64,000 nt of DNA, from positions 744,001 through 808,000 of the forward strand of contig NZ_JAFICD010000002.1 of NCBI RefSeq assembly GCF_017833525.1. Reading direction: 5' to 3'. The notes under the pieces were generated by a model. It had not been told where the DNA came from. It did no database searches and saw nothing but the letters and a program-made list of their open reading frames with translations. This document shows positions 8,977-18,224 of the stretch, piece after piece. A program made the position numbers and the translations under genes. Each line of letters opens with the position of its first letter. The stretch's first letter is position 1. The stretch is from Duganella sp. 1411 (lineage in GTDB: Bacteria > Pseudomonadota > Gammaproteobacteria > Burkholderiales > Burkholderiaceae_D).

Positions 8977-9023
8977 GGGGACGTACCCCGTGGGGTACGT
9001 CCCCGCCCGGCCGTGCGGGTTTC
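8977..9023. repeat. GTAC-centred hairpin repeat, copy A
   Basis: The inverted repeat GGGGACGTACCCC / GGGGTACGTCCCC (8977-9004) is followed by GCCCGGCCGTGCGGGTTT. It begins one base beyond the stop codon of the GGDEF/EAL gene that ends at 9025 (minus strand), so it probably acts as its terminator. Four related copies occur in the window. Confidence 0.85.
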
Positions 9024-9024
9024 T

Positions 9025-12000
9025 CTACTGCCGCCAGCGCGCCAGCAGGTCGGCGGCGGCCAGCGGTTTGCTGTAGAAGTAGCCCTGCGCCAGGTGGCAG
9101 CCGTGGCGCAGCAGGAACGCGGCCTGCTCCTCGGTCTCGACGCCCTCGGCGATGACCGACAGGTGCATGCTCTTGCCCAGCTGGATGATGGCGATGGCGA
9201 TCGCCTCGTCGTTGGCGTCGGTCGAGATGTCCTTGATGAAGGAGCGGTCGATCTTGAGCGTCTGCACCGGCAGCTGCTTCAGGTACGCCAGCGACGAGTA
9301 GCCGGTGCCGAAGTCGTCGATCGCCAGCCCGACGCCGATCGAGTGCAGGTCGTTGATGAAGACCATGGCGTCGCCGGTGTTCATGATCACCGATTCGGTC
9401 ACCTCCAGCTGCAGCCGCTGCGGCTCGAGCCCGGTCTCGCGCAGGATGTCGGCCACCATGTTGACGATGCTGCCGCGCTCGAACTGCTTGGCCGACAGGT
9501 TGACGGCGATCTTGGGCACGTGCAGGCCGTCCTGCTGCCAGCGCACCATCTGGCGGCAGGCCTGCTCCAGCACCCACTTGCCCAGTTGGTTGATGAAGCC
9601 GGTGTCCTCGGCCAGCGGGATGAAGCGGATCGGCGGAATCAGGCCCAGCTCCGGGTGGTTCCAGCGCACCAGCGCCTCGACCCCGACCAGGCGCCCGCTG
9701 TCGATCTCCACCTGCGGTTGGTAATGCAGGAAGACCTCGTCCTTCTCGATCGAGCGGCGCAGGAAGGTCTCCAGGCGCAGCCGCTCGACGCCCTCGCCCG
9801 TCATCGACGGCGCGTAGAAGCTGTAGCCGTTGCGCCCGCGCGCCTTGGCCTGGTACATGGCGACGTCGGCGTTGCGGATCAGCATGTTGAGGTCGGTGGC
9901 GTCCTCCGGATAGACGCTGATGCCGACGCTGCACGTGACGAACAACTCGTGGCCGGCCACCATGAACGGCTGGTCGAACATCTGCACCAGCTTTTCGGCC
10001 ACCTGGCTGGCGCCGAACTGGCTGTCGACGTCCTCGAGCAGCACGATGAACTCGTCGCCGCCCAGGCGCGCCAGGGTGTCGCCCTCGCGCAGGCGCTCGA
10101 GCAGCGCGCTGGCGACCTGCTTGAGCAGCTCGTCGCCGATGTGGTGGCCCAGCGTGTCGTTGACGTTCTTAAACCGGTCGAGGTCGATGAACAGCAGCGC
10201 CAGCTGGCCGCTATCGCGCGCCGCGCGCTGCAGCGCGTGCTGCAGGCGGTCGTGGAACAGCAGCCGGTTCGGCAGCGCCGTCAGCGGGTCGTGGTGGGCC
10301 AGGTGGTCGAGCTTTTCCTGCGATTCCTTGGCCTTGGTGATGTCGCTGAACACGCCGACGTAGTGGGTGCCGACGCCGCGGCTGTCGCGCACCGCGCTCA
10401 CCGTCAGCCATTCCAGGTACAGCTCGCCGTTCTTGCGCTGGCTCCACAGCTCGCCGCGCCAGAAGCCGGTGTCGACCTGCTGCTGCCACATGGCGTCGTA
10501 AAACTGCTGCTCGTGGCGCCCCGAGCGCGTCAGGGTATAGCGCTGGCCCAGCGCCTCGGCCTCCGCGTAGCCGGTGATCTGGGTAAACGCCGGGTTGATG
10601 GCGACGATGGTGCCGTCCTTGTCGAGCACGACGACGCCGTCGGCGATGTGCTCGATGACGGTGGCCGACAGGCGCAGCTTGTCCTCGGCCTCCTTGCGCG
10701 CGGTGATGTCGGCGTAGACCCAGATGCTGCCCTCGTTGGGGCGGTGGCGGTCGAGCGCGTAGCCGCTGACCATGCACCAGAACATGGCGCCGTCGGCGCG
10801 CCGGTAGTGGCGCTCCTCGTTGAAGTAGTCGCCCTCGGCCAGCGACGGGTACTGGCGCGCGCCGGCCGCCTCGTAGTCGAAGGCGTCGGGGAACAGGATC
10901 GCCGTCGAGGCGCCGGCCATGGCGCCGGGCGCGTAGCCGAACAGCTCCTCGCAGCGGCGGTTGACCGAGACGATGCGCCGGTTGCGCACGAACATGACGC
11001 CGAACATGACGTTGTCGAGGATGGCGCTCTGCTCGGCCAGCAGGCCGGCGATGCGCATCTCGTTGTGCTTGCGCTGGCTGATGTCGGCGATGATGCCGTC
11101 GACCCACGGCGAGTTGCCGTCGGCGCCGCGCGCCTGCGGCTGGCCGTTCTCGGCCACCCAGCGCTCGGTGCCGGCGGCGTCGACGATGCGGTATTCGACC
11201 TCGTACGGCAGGCCGTCGGCCAGCGCCTGGGCGATCGTGCGGCGGTGGCGCTTGCGGTCTTCGGGGGCGATCAGGTCGGTCCAGGCGGCGGTGGTGCCGC
11301 GCATGAACTGGGCGGCCGGGTAGCCGGCGATGTCGGCGATGGCGTCCGAGACGAAGTCGATCGGGCCGTCCGGGCGGAAGCGGAACACCGCGCCGGGCAC
11401 CTGCGTGACGATGGTGCGGAAGCGCTCCTCGCGCTGGCCGACGTCCTCGAACAGGCGCTTGATGGCCACCCGCATCTGCTCGAGCTGCTTGGCCAGGCGC
11501 CCCAGCTCGTCGCTGCCGGCCAGGTCGAGCCGGGTCTCGAAGTCGCCGCGCGAGAGGCGGTCGGAAAAGCCCATCAGCTTGCGCAGCGGCTTGATCAGCC
11601 GGGAATTGAGGAACAGCACGATCAGCAGCAGCGACACGGTCAGCTGGGCGGCCAGCACGAACACGTACGACAGTTGTTTTTCGCGCAGCTCCTGCTGGCT
11701 GCGGGCGTCGTCCATCTCGACCAGGATGCGGCCGATCTTCTCGCCGCGCACCAGGATCTCGCGCTCGGCGCGGTAGACGTTGCCGGCCGCGCGGCGCGGC
11801 GAGTGGACGTCGATGAACTGGGCGTCGGCCTGGCCGACCACCTGCACCTGCAGCACCGAGCGGTCGCGCATGACCGATTCGACCAGCGAGTGGGCCGATT
11901 CGGCGTTCATGTTCCACAGCGATTCCTGCATGCCCAGCGCCAGGATGTCGGCGTTGCGCTGCAGCGACTCGTCGAGCGCGACGCGCGCCGACTGCCGCTC

Positions 12001-12141
12001 GTGCACGCCGATCAGCAGGTAGCTGCCGATGATGGCCGGGATCACCAGGCCGCCGAACACCACCAGCAGCAGCGCGCCTTGGATCGACAACCCGTACAGG
12101 GCGCCGAGCCGGGCGCGCAGGCGGCCGAACGCGCTAGTCAT
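9025..12141 (-). CDS. Membrane-bound HAMP-PAS-GGDEF-EAL cyclic-di-GMP protein
   Basis: This 1038-aa protein has a first membrane segment at about residues 19-45, a periplasmic sensor region, a second membrane segment near 155-178, a HAMP domain (SRLIKPLRKLMGFSDRL), about three PAS domains each with a PAC-like end, then GGDEF and EAL domains. The cyclase motif RLGGDEF is intact. The phosphodiesterase domain keeps EALVRW, VTES, DDFGTGYSSL, LKIDRSF and AEGVETEEQ, so both activities are possible in principle. It probably senses an extracytoplasmic signal and adjusts c-di-GMP. It stands alone and ends at a hairpin repeat. Confidence 0.93.
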   Translation of the reverse strand: MTSAFGRLRARLGALYGLSIQGALLLVVFGGLVIPAIIGSYLLIGVHERQSARVALDESLQRNADILALGMQESLWNMNAESAHSLVESVMRDRSVLQVQVVGQADAQFIDVHSPRRAAGNVYRAEREILVRGEKIGRILVEMDDARSQQELREKQLSYVFVLAAQLTVSLLLIVLFLNSRLIKPLRKLMGFSDRLSRGDFETRLDLAGSDELGRLAKQLEQMRVAIKRLFEDVGQREERFRTIVTQVPGAVFRFRPDGPIDFVSDAIADIAGYPAAQFMRGTTAAWTDLIAPEDRKRHRRTIAQALADGLPYEVEYRIVDAAGTERWVAENGQPQARGADGNSPWVDGIIADISQRKHNEMRIAGLLAEQSAILDNVMFGVMFVRNRRIVSVNRRCEELFGYAPGAMAGASTAILFPDAFDYEAAGARQYPSLAEGDYFNEERHYRRADGAMFWCMVSGYALDRHRPNEGSIWVYADITARKEAEDKLRLSATVIEHIADGVVVLDKDGTIVAINPAFTQITGYAEAEALGQRYTLTRSGRHEQQFYDAMWQQQVDTGFWRGELWSQRKNGELYLEWLTVSAVRDSRGVGTHYVGVFSDITKAKESQEKLDHLAHHDPLTALPNRLLFHDRLQHALQRAARDSGQLALLFIDLDRFKNVNDTLGHHIGDELLKQVASALLERLREGDTLARLGGDEFIVLLEDVDSQFGASQVAEKLVQMFDQPFMVAGHELFVTCSVGISVYPEDATDLNMLIRNADVAMYQAKARGRNGYSFYAPSMTGEGVERLRLETFLRRSIEKDEVFLHYQPQVEIDSGRLVGVEALVRWNHPELGLIPPIRFIPLAEDTGFINQLGKWVLEQACRQMVRWQQDGLHVPKIAVNLSAKQFERGSIVNMVADILRETGLEPQRLQLEVTESVIMNTGDAMVFINDLHSIGVGLAIDDFGTGYSSLAYLKQLPVQTLKIDRSFIKDISTDANDEAIAIAIIQLGKSMHLSVIAEGVETEEQAAFLLRHGCHLAQGYFYSKPLAAADLLARWRQ

Positions 12142-12343
12142 GCGCGGGCGAGCGCGGTCGCGGCTGGGGGGTGGGTCGCATCGTCATCGGTCGGGTGGCG
12201 CGGTGTGGGCATGGGGCACGGCGATTGCTTAACAAAATTACTTAGTGGAATTATGCACGGAAAACCGCCGGGAAAGTCGCGCGCCCAGCAAAAAACCCGC
12301 AGCCGGGCTATTATCCCGACTCTTTTCAACCTAGGACCACGCC

Positions 12344-12853
12344 ATGACCACCTTCTCCATGTATTCCGCCTCCGTTCCCGTGTTCAAGCAGATCCTCAAC
12401 AGCCTGCTGGCCATCCTGGACAAGGCCGAGGCCCACGCCACCGAGAAAAAGATCGAGCCGGCCGCGCTGCTGCAGTTCCGCCTGTTCCCGGACATGCTGC
12501 CGTTCACCCGCCAGATCCAGATCGCCTGCGACTTCGCCAAGGGCGCCGCCGCCCGCCTCGGCGGCCTGGACGTGCCGTCGTACGAGGACAACGAGGTCTC
12601 GTTCGCCGACCTCAAGGCCCGCATCGTCAAGACCCTCGCCTATATCGACAGCGTGCCGCAGGACGCCATCGCCGCCAGCGAGGGACGCGCCATCACCACC
12701 GGCAGCGGCGAGAAGACCAAGCATTTCACCGGCCAGACGTATTTGTTCCATTACGCGCTGCCGCACTTCTTCTTCCACGCCACCACCGCCTATGACATCC
12801 TGCGCCACAACGGCCTTGACATCGGCAAGAAGAATTTCATCGGTACGTATTGA
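12344..12853 (+). CDS. DUF1993 family protein
   Basis: This 169-aa soluble protein matches the DUF1993 family in length and in its pattern: N-terminal MYSASVPVFKQILNSLLAILDKA, then LFPDMLPFTRQIQIACDFAKGA, ending with HYALPHFFFHATTAYDILRHNG. The fold is expected to be a DinB-like four-helix bundle. The ATG follows AGGA by eight bases. It is a single gene, separated by about 200 bp from the GGDEF/EAL gene on the other strand. The function is unknown. Confidence 0.88.
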   Translation: MTTFSMYSASVPVFKQILNSLLAILDKAEAHATEKKIEPAALLQFRLFPDMLPFTRQIQIACDFAKGAAARLGGLDVPSYEDNEVSFADLKARIVKTLAYIDSVPQDAIAASEGRAITTGSGEKTKHFTGQTYLFHYALPHFFFHATTAYDILRHNGLDIGKKNFIGTY

Positions 12854-12886
12854 TCGGCCGCGGCCCCGCCGAGGTGACCACGGAGA

Positions 12887-12986
12887 CACGTAGGGCGGAT
12901 TAGCGCAGCGTAATCCGCCATTGCGTGCGTCACCGGCGGCGCGTGCAATGGCGGATTACGGCGTTCCGCCTAATCCGCCCTACGTG
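12887..12986. repeat. Dispersed double-hairpin repeat, full copy
   Basis: Two hairpin arms in opposite orientation are bounded by CACGTAGGGCGGATTA and TAATCCGCCCTACGTG. The left arm has a GCGCAGCG centre and the right arm CGGCGTTCCGCC. The 30-odd bases between the arms are not conserved between copies. It sits between the 3' ends of two convergent genes (12853 and 12999), a place where a two-way terminator would make sense. Confidence 0.92.
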
Positions 12987-12998
12987 ATCATTAGGTCA

Positions 12999-13193
12999 TT
13001 ATTTATTACGGCGCGGGTAGCCCTGCGCCAGGATGCGCCGCCACACCAGCTCCTTCTGCTCGGCGCTCATGGCCACCCAGTGCGCCACCTCCACCACCGT
13101 GCGCCCGCAGCCCCGGCAAACCTCGTCGAACGTGGTCGAACACACCGCCACGCACGGCGTGTCCGGCCGCGCCGGCAGTTCGCCCTCGCTCAT
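12999..13193 (-). CDS. DUF1289 family Cys-rich small protein
   Basis: This 64-aa protein has the DUF1289 pattern: CVAVCSTTFDEVCRGCGRT (four Cys in C-x3-C...C-x2-C arrangement) followed by VVEVAHW. The Cys set suggests metal or Fe-S binding. Its ATG at 13193 overlaps the stop codon of the DUF1415 gene by four bases (ATGA), so the two are translationally coupled. Members of this family are common as the second gene of small operons in proteobacteria. The precise role is unknown. Confidence 0.9.
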   Translation of the reverse strand: MSEGELPARPDTPCVAVCSTTFDEVCRGCGRTVVEVAHWVAMSAEQKELVWRRILAQGYPRRNK

Positions 13194-13750
13194 CCCTTCA
13201 CCCCCAGCAGCTTGTCCCAGGCGTCGTGCCCCAACGCGCGCAAGGTCGCGATGTTCTTCTCGAAAATGTCCGATGCTTCCGGGAACGCTTCGACCGCGCG
13301 CTCGACGCTGTCCTCGCGCAGCAGGTGCAAGGTCGGGTACGGCGAGCGGTTGGTGTAGTTCTCGATGTCGTTCCGGTGCGTGTCGGCGAACTGGTAGTCC
13401 GGATGGAAGCTGGCCACCTGCAGTTCGCCGTCCAGCTCCATGTCCTCCAGCGCGGCGTCGGCCACGTCGAGGAACTCGTTGTAGTCCTCGAAGTCGGCCA
13501 GCACGTTGGGGTGGATCAGCAACGTCGTGTCGACCTTGGCCGGGTCGGCGTCGGCCAGGTGTTGCAGCTCCTCCATCAGCTGCTCGAGCAGCGCCTCGGG
13601 CGTGTCGGCGTGCGACACCACGTAGCGGATCTGCCCCTTGGCGTGGACGGCCTTGGCGAACGGACACAGGTTCAGGCCGATGACGGCTTGCTCGAGCCAG
13701 TGGACGGTGGCGGCGACGACCACGTCGTCATCGATGGCGGTACTCATCAT
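13190..13750 (-). CDS. DUF1415 family protein
   Basis: This 186-aa protein has the DUF1415 hallmarks: HWLEQAVIGLNLCPFAK near the start, DTTLLIHPN in the middle and VASFHPDYQFADTHRNDIENYTNRSPYP in the second half. Two adjacent ATG codons (13750 and 13747) follow AAGGAAAGC. It is the first gene of an operon with the DUF1289 gene. Family members are cytoplasmic and of unknown function. Confidence 0.92.
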   Translation of the reverse strand: MMSTAIDDDVVVAATVHWLEQAVIGLNLCPFAKAVHAKGQIRYVVSHADTPEALLEQLMEELQHLADADPAKVDTTLLIHPNVLADFEDYNEFLDVADAALEDMELDGELQVASFHPDYQFADTHRNDIENYTNRSPYPTLHLLREDSVERAVEAFPEASDIFEKNIATLRALGHDAWDKLLGVKG

Positions 13751-13890
13751 GCTTTCCTTGGTGATGCACTGAAAGACGGAATTGTACGCACTCTTTGCGC
13801 TAACTCATACTGCGCGCATTTTGCGGCGAACGGGGCCTTATTTGTCGGGAACTATTGCATAAAATAAAGGTCATATGCCTGACATAATCC

Positions 13891-13919
13891 TTGACTCATC
13901 AGGACGAGCTTCGTACACT
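13891..13919 (+). promoter_or_regulatory. Probable sigma-70 promoter of mltD
   Basis: TTGACT (13891-13896) and TACACT (13914-13919) are separated by 17 bp. Transcription would start near 13926, which rules out upstream in-frame start codons for mltD. Confidence 0.65.
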
Positions 13920-13973
13920 CCTCGTTTATTCATGGTCGCTTCGATGTTTCACAGTCGACAACAATGGAAAACT

Positions 13974-15416
13974 ATGCATCCTCGAATTCGTAAATCGGCC
14001 GCGCCCGCGGCGGCCCTGCTGGCGCTGCTGGCGCCCGGCGCCAGCCACGCCGTCGACGAGGCGTCCGGCCTGCCGCCGGCCAGCCTGACCGCCCTGCCCG
14101 CCCTGCCGAAGTCCCCCGCCCTCGACCTGTCCACCCTCAAGATCAACAAAGAGAGCAGCAAAGAGAGCAATAAAGAGCTGGCCAAGGACGCCGGCAAGGC
14201 GGCCAAGTCGGCCGACGACGACGCCTTCCGCGAGAAGGACGTGTGGGGCCGCATCCGCAGCGGCTACGCGATCCCCGACCTCAACAACGAGCTGGTGGCC
14301 AAGCAGACCCGCTGGTACGGCGCCCACCCCGACCACATGGCCATCACCGCCGGGCGCGCGTCGCGCTACCTGTTCCACGTCGTCAGCGAACTGGAAAAGC
14401 GCGGCATGCCCACCGAGCTGGCGCTGCTGCCGTTCATCGAGTCGGCCTTCAACCCGGAGGCGCTGTCGCGCGCCAACGCCGCCGGCATGTGGCAGTTCGT
14501 GCCCGGCACCGGCCGCGACTTCAACCTCAAGCAGGACGCCTTCAAGGACGAGCGCCGCGGCATCGTCGCCTCCACCGACGCCGCGCTGAGCTACCTGCAG
14601 CGCCTGTACGACATGTTCGGCGACTGGCAACTGGCGCTGGCCGCCTACAACTGGGGCGAGGGCTCGGTGCAGCGCGCCATCGCCCGCAACCAGGCCGCCG
14701 GCAAGCCGACCGATTTCCAGAGCCTGGCCGAGCTGATGCCGACCGAGACGCGCGAATACGTGCCGCGCCTGCAGGCGGTCAAGAACATCGTCGGCAACCC
14801 GGCCCAGTTCAACGTCAAACTGCCGCTGATCGACAACGCGCCGTATTTCACGGCGGTCGACAAGACCAGCGACATCGACCTGACCATCGCCGCCCAGCTG
14901 GCCGAATTGTCGGTGGCCGAGTTCAAGGCGCTCAACCCGCAGTTCAAGCGCCCGGTCATCACCGGCGACGACCAGACCAAGATTTTGTTGCCCAAGGAAA
15001 ACGCGGCCAAGTTCCAGCTGAACCTGGCGCAGTGGGGCAAGGAATTGTCGACCTGGACCACGCACAAGATCACCAGCGCGCGCGAGAGCATCGGCGCGCT
15101 GGCGTCGCGCTTCCACACCACGCCGGAGGTGATCCGGCAAGCCAACGACATCCCGCAGCGCTCGCTGCTCAAGGCCGGTTCGACGATCCTGGTGCCCAAG
15201 GTGTCGACCTCGGCCTACCTGGACATCGCGCCCGAGGTGGCCGACAACGCCACCATGGCCTTCGAGGCCGAGCGCGCCGGCGGCAAGGCGTCCAGGTCGG
15301 GCTACAAGCGGGCCGGCGCCGCCAAGGCCGGCCACGACGGCCCGGTGTCGCTGGTCAAGGCGCGCGTGCCGCGCGACGCCGCCAAGCACAAGTCGGGCCG
15401 CAAGACCAGCAACTGA
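13974..15416 (+). CDS. mltD: Membrane-bound lytic murein transglycosylase D
   Basis: This 480-aa protein starts at the ATG at 13974, which directly precedes a signal peptide (MHPRIRKSAAPAAALLALLAPGASHA). In-frame ATGs at 13932 and 13944 are possible but give no better signal and no better ribosome site. The goose-lysozyme-type transglycosylase domain follows (ELALLPFIESAFNPEALSRA, with catalytic Glu in FIES; AGMWQFVPGTGRDF; LALAAYNWGEGSV). A LysM peptidoglycan-binding repeat lies near the C-terminus (LASRFHTTPEVIRQANDI). It cleaves peptidoglycan glycan strands in the periplasm. An unusual low-complexity KESSKESNKE stretch links the signal to the domain. Confidence 0.93.
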   Translation: MHPRIRKSAAPAAALLALLAPGASHAVDEASGLPPASLTALPALPKSPALDLSTLKINKESSKESNKELAKDAGKAAKSADDDAFREKDVWGRIRSGYAIPDLNNELVAKQTRWYGAHPDHMAITAGRASRYLFHVVSELEKRGMPTELALLPFIESAFNPEALSRANAAGMWQFVPGTGRDFNLKQDAFKDERRGIVASTDAALSYLQRLYDMFGDWQLALAAYNWGEGSVQRAIARNQAAGKPTDFQSLAELMPTETREYVPRLQAVKNIVGNPAQFNVKLPLIDNAPYFTAVDKTSDIDLTIAAQLAELSVAEFKALNPQFKRPVITGDDQTKILLPKENAAKFQLNLAQWGKELSTWTTHKITSARESIGALASRFHTTPEVIRQANDIPQRSLLKAGSTILVPKVSTSAYLDIAPEVADNATMAFEAERAGGKASRSGYKRAGAAKAGHDGPVSLVKARVPRDAAKHKSGRKTSN

Positions 15417-15464
15417 GGAAACCCAACCCGGCCCGCCGCGACCGGGACGCCCGCTTCGCCGCCG

Positions 15465-15508
15465 GGGGTCGTACCCGGTGGGGTACGACCCCGCCCGGCC
15501 CTGCGGGT
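15465..15508. repeat. GTAC-centred hairpin repeat, copy B
   Basis: The hairpin GGGGTCGTACCC / GGGTACGACCCC (15465-15492) is followed by GCCCGGCCCTGCGGGTGT. It lies about 50 bp after the mltD stop codon and just ahead of the fabI promoter, so it probably insulates the two genes. Confidence 0.85.
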
Positions 15509-15520
15509 GTGCCGTAAAGG

Positions 15521-15549
15521 TTGCAGTCGAAGCTGACACGTCCTACAAT
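15521..15549 (+). promoter_or_regulatory. Probable sigma-70 promoter of fabI
   Basis: TTGCAG (15521-15526) and TACAAT (15544-15549) are 17 bp apart. Transcription would start near 15556, giving a leader of about 105 nt before fabI. Confidence 0.7.
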
Positions 15550-15661
15550 CTCGCACTTGCGTGGCAGGCGAACGGCCGCACACACTAAAAACAACCCCCA
15601 CTGACGTCGCCCGCCGCGCTCCCCGAGCCGGCGCGGGCACGCAGTTGCAATCGGAGTCATC

Positions 15662-16453
15662 ATGGCGTTCTTGCAAGGCAAAAAAATCCTCATCACCGGT
15701 TTGCTGTCGAACCGTTCCATCGCCTACGGCATCGCCAAGGCTTGCCACCGCGAGGGCGCCGAGCTGGCGTTCACCTACGTGGGCGAGCGCTTCAAGGACC
15801 GCATCACCGAGTTCGCCGCCGAATTCAACAGCACCCTGGTGTTCGACTGCGACGTCTCGAGCGACGAGCAGATCGCCGCCCTGTTCGCCGACCTGGGCCA
15901 GAGCTGGCCCCAGCTCGACGGCCTGGTGCACGCGATCGGCTTCGCCCCGCGCGAGGCCATCGCCGGCGACTTCCTCGACGGCCTCACGCGCGAGAACTTC
16001 CGCATCGCCCACGACATCTCGGCCTACAGCTTCCCGGCCATGGCCAAGGCGGCGCTGCCGCTGCTCAAGGACGGCTCGTCGCTGCTGACCCTGTCGTACC
16101 TGGGCGCCGTGCGCGCCATTCCCTACTACAACACGATGGGCCTGGCCAAGGCGTCGCTGGAGGCGTCGGTGCGCTACCTGGCCGAGAACCTGGGCAAGCT
16201 GGGCATCCGCGCCAACGGCATCTCGGCCGGCCCGATCAAGACCTTGGCCGCGTCCGGCATCAAGGACTTCGGCAAGCTGCTCGGCTTCGCCTCGTCGCAC
16301 GCGCCGCTGCGCCGCAACGTCACCATCGAGGAAGTCGGCAACACGGCCGCTTTCATGCTGTCGGACCTGGCCTCGGGCATCACCGGCGAGATCACCTACG
16401 TCGACGGCGGCTTCTCGCACGTGATGGGCCTGAACGCGGAAGACTACCTGTAA
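15662..16453 (+). CDS. fabI: Enoyl-[acyl-carrier-protein] reductase (NADH)
   Basis: This 263-aa protein is a FabI of normal length. It has the FabI-type cofactor loop [15 protein letters not shown], a [10 protein letters not shown] turn and the catalytic Tyr-x6-Lys pair in [25 protein letters not shown] forms the substrate lid. GGAG lies just upstream of the ATG. It carries out the last reduction in each round of type II fatty acid synthesis in the cytoplasm and is the usual triclosan target. It is a single gene with its own promoter. Confidence 0.96.
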   Translation: MAFLQGKKILITGLLSNRSIAYGIAKACHREGAELAFTYVGERFKDRITEFAAEFNSTLVFDCDVSSDEQIAALFADLGQSWPQLDGLVHAIGFAPREAIAGDFLDGLTRENFRIAHDISAYSFPAMAKAALPLLKDGSSLLTLSYLGAVRAIPYYNTMGLAKASLEASVRYLAENLGKLGIRANGISAGPIKTLAASGIKDFGKLLGFASSHAPLRRNVTIEEVGNTAAFMLSDLASGITGEITYVDGGFSHVMGLNAEDYL

Positions 16454-16493
16454 CATGATTTTGCTGCGGTGCACACTTGGCGGCCGATACACC

Positions 16494-16522
16494 TGTACAG
16501 ACAGCCCTGACTACTGTATAGT
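16494..16522 (+). promoter_or_regulatory. Probable promoter of the DEAD-box helicase gene
   Basis: TGTACA (16494-16499) and TATAGT (16517-16522) are 17 bp apart. The start site near 16529 would leave an untranslated leader of about 260 nt before the helicase ATG. The 338-bp gap between fabI and the helicase gene holds no other gene I can support. Confidence 0.55.
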
Positions 16523-16791
16523 ACCGCCTGTGCGCTGCAGTGAGCGCGCCGCGACACCCCGCGGCGCCGATTGACCAGCCTGTACTACTAGCAGCTACGC
16601 AAGCCTTAGCGCATCACCCTGATGTCGCTTATGAAGCCCTCCCGCCTTTGGTGTCGCACCTGACACCGTCCCGGCGCAAAGCTTTTGTGCCGAAATTTCT
16701 TTCGATTTTGATTGAGTCATTTCGTTTTGGTAGGCGTTGCTATTTCGCGTTCGGCGTTTGCACGGACGCAGGTTTTTTACGAAAGAACAGC

Positions 16792-18192
16792 ATGACATTT
16801 GAAGCACTAGGTCTCAACACGTCCATCATCAAAGCCCTGACCGACGCCGGCTACACCGCGCCGACCCCGGTGCAGCAGCAGGCCATCCCTGCCGCGATCG
16901 CAGGCAAGGACTTGTTGGTATCCTCGCAAACCGGTTCCGGCAAGACCGCCGCATTTATGCTGCCGTCGCTGCACCGTTTGTCCGAGCTCGACCCGGCCGC
17001 CGCCGGCAAGACCCCGAACCAAGAAATGCAAGCGGCCCGCGCCCGCGGCGAGCGTCCCCGTTTCAAGGCCGCCCAGCCGAAAATGCTGGTGTTGACCCCG
17101 ACCCGCGAACTGGCCCTGCAAGTGACCTCCAACACCGACAAGTACAGCGTCAACCTGCGCCGCCTGAAGGCCGTGTCGATCCTGGGCGGCATGCCGTATC
17201 CTAAGCAGATGCAACTGCTGGCCAAGAATCCGGAAATCCTGGTGGCCACCCCGGGCCGTCTGATCGACCACATGGAATCGGGCAAGATCGACTTCTCGCA
17301 ACTGGAAATCCTGGTGCTCGACGAAGCCGACCGCATGCTCGACATGGGTTTCATCGACGACATCGAAAAAATCGTCGACGCCACCCCGTCGACCCGTCAA
17401 ACCATGCTGTTCTCGGCCACGCTCGACGGCGTGGTCGGCAACATGGCGCGCCGCATCACCAAGGATCCGCAAATCATCCAGATCCTCAGCGCCGCCAACA
17501 AGCATGAGAACATCACCCAGCGCGTGCACTTCGTCGACGACCTGTCGCACAAGAACCGCCTGCTCGACCACCTGCTGCGCGACGACTCGCTCGACCAGGC
17601 CGTCGTCTTCACCGCCACCAAGCGCGACGCCGACACCATCGCCGACCGCTTGAACATCGCCGGCTTCTCGGCCGCCGCGCTGCACGGCGACATGCACCAG
17701 GGCGCGCGCAACCGCACCCTGGACAGCCTGCGCCGCGGCCAGGTCAAGATCCTGATCGCCACTGACGTCGCCGCCCGCGGCATCGACGTGCCGACCATCA
17801 CGCACGTGTTCAACTACGACCTGCCGAAGTTCCCGGAAGACTACGTGCACCGCATCGGCCGCACCGGCCGCGCCGGCCGCAACGGCCTGGCGATCTCGCT
17901 GGTGAACCACGCCGAAGGCATGAACGTCAAGCGCATCGAGCGTTTCACCAAGCAGCTGATCCCGGTCAACGTCATCGAGGGCTACGAGCCGAAGAAAACC
18001 GCCTCGGCGGCACGTTCGACCTCGCGTCCGGGCGGCTGGAAGCCGGGCGACAACCGCACCGGCGCCAAGCCGGGCCAGCGCACCTTCAGCAAGCCGAGCG
18101 CACCGCGCAAGGAAGGCAGCACCGGCGGCGGCTACAAGGGCAGCAACCCGCGCAGCACCGACGGCGCCCGCCGCAGCTACGGCGACCGTTAA
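16792..18192 (+). CDS. DEAD-box ATP-dependent RNA helicase, RhlE-like
   Basis: This 466-aa protein starts at ATG 16792. The frame is open upstream to 16540, but the Q-motif begins right after this ATG. Motifs run in order: Q-motif YTAPTPVQQQAIP (21-33), SQTGSGKT (45-52), PTRELA, GG, TPGR, DEAD (177-180), SAT (208-210), then HRIGRTGRAGR. An insert of about 30 residues (64-97) lies between motifs I and Ia. The C-terminal tail of about 75 residues is basic and rich in Gly, Ser and Arg, typical of RNA-binding tails in RhlE proteins. It unwinds RNA in ribosome assembly or mRNA decay. The long leader suggests cold or autogenous control. Confidence 0.94.
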   Translation: MTFEALGLNTSIIKALTDAGYTAPTPVQQQAIPAAIAGKDLLVSSQTGSGKTAAFMLPSLHRLSELDPAAAGKTPNQEMQAARARGERPRFKAAQPKMLVLTPTRELALQVTSNTDKYSVNLRRLKAVSILGGMPYPKQMQLLAKNPEILVATPGRLIDHMESGKIDFSQLEILVLDEADRMLDMGFIDDIEKIVDATPSTRQTMLFSATLDGVVGNMARRITKDPQIIQILSAANKHENITQRVHFVDDLSHKNRLLDHLLRDDSLDQAVVFTATKRDADTIADRLNIAGFSAAALHGDMHQGARNRTLDSLRRGQVKILIATDVAARGIDVPTITHVFNYDLPKFPEDYVHRIGRTGRAGRNGLAISLVNHAEGMNVKRIERFTKQLIPVNVIEGYEPKKTASAARSTSRPGGWKPGDNRTGAKPGQRTFSKPSAPRKEGSTGGGYKGSNPRSTDGARRSYGDR

Positions 18193-18224
18193 TCGTCACC
18201 GTTAGTCCCGCGTAAGCGACCATC

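Noticed and set aside
6750..12795. Long plus-strand frames opposite the molybdenum hydroxylase and GGDEF/EAL genes
   Set aside because: The translations are low-complexity Arg/Ala/Gly/His-rich shadows; the minus-strand proteins have intact motifs.
13875..13973. Upstream start for mltD
   Set aside because: It precedes the TTGACT/TACACT promoter at 13891-13919, and the signal peptide begins at 13974.
16540..16791. N-terminal extension of the DEAD-box helicase
   Set aside because: The extension has no conserved helicase sequence and no ribosome site; the Q-motif follows directly after ATG 16792.
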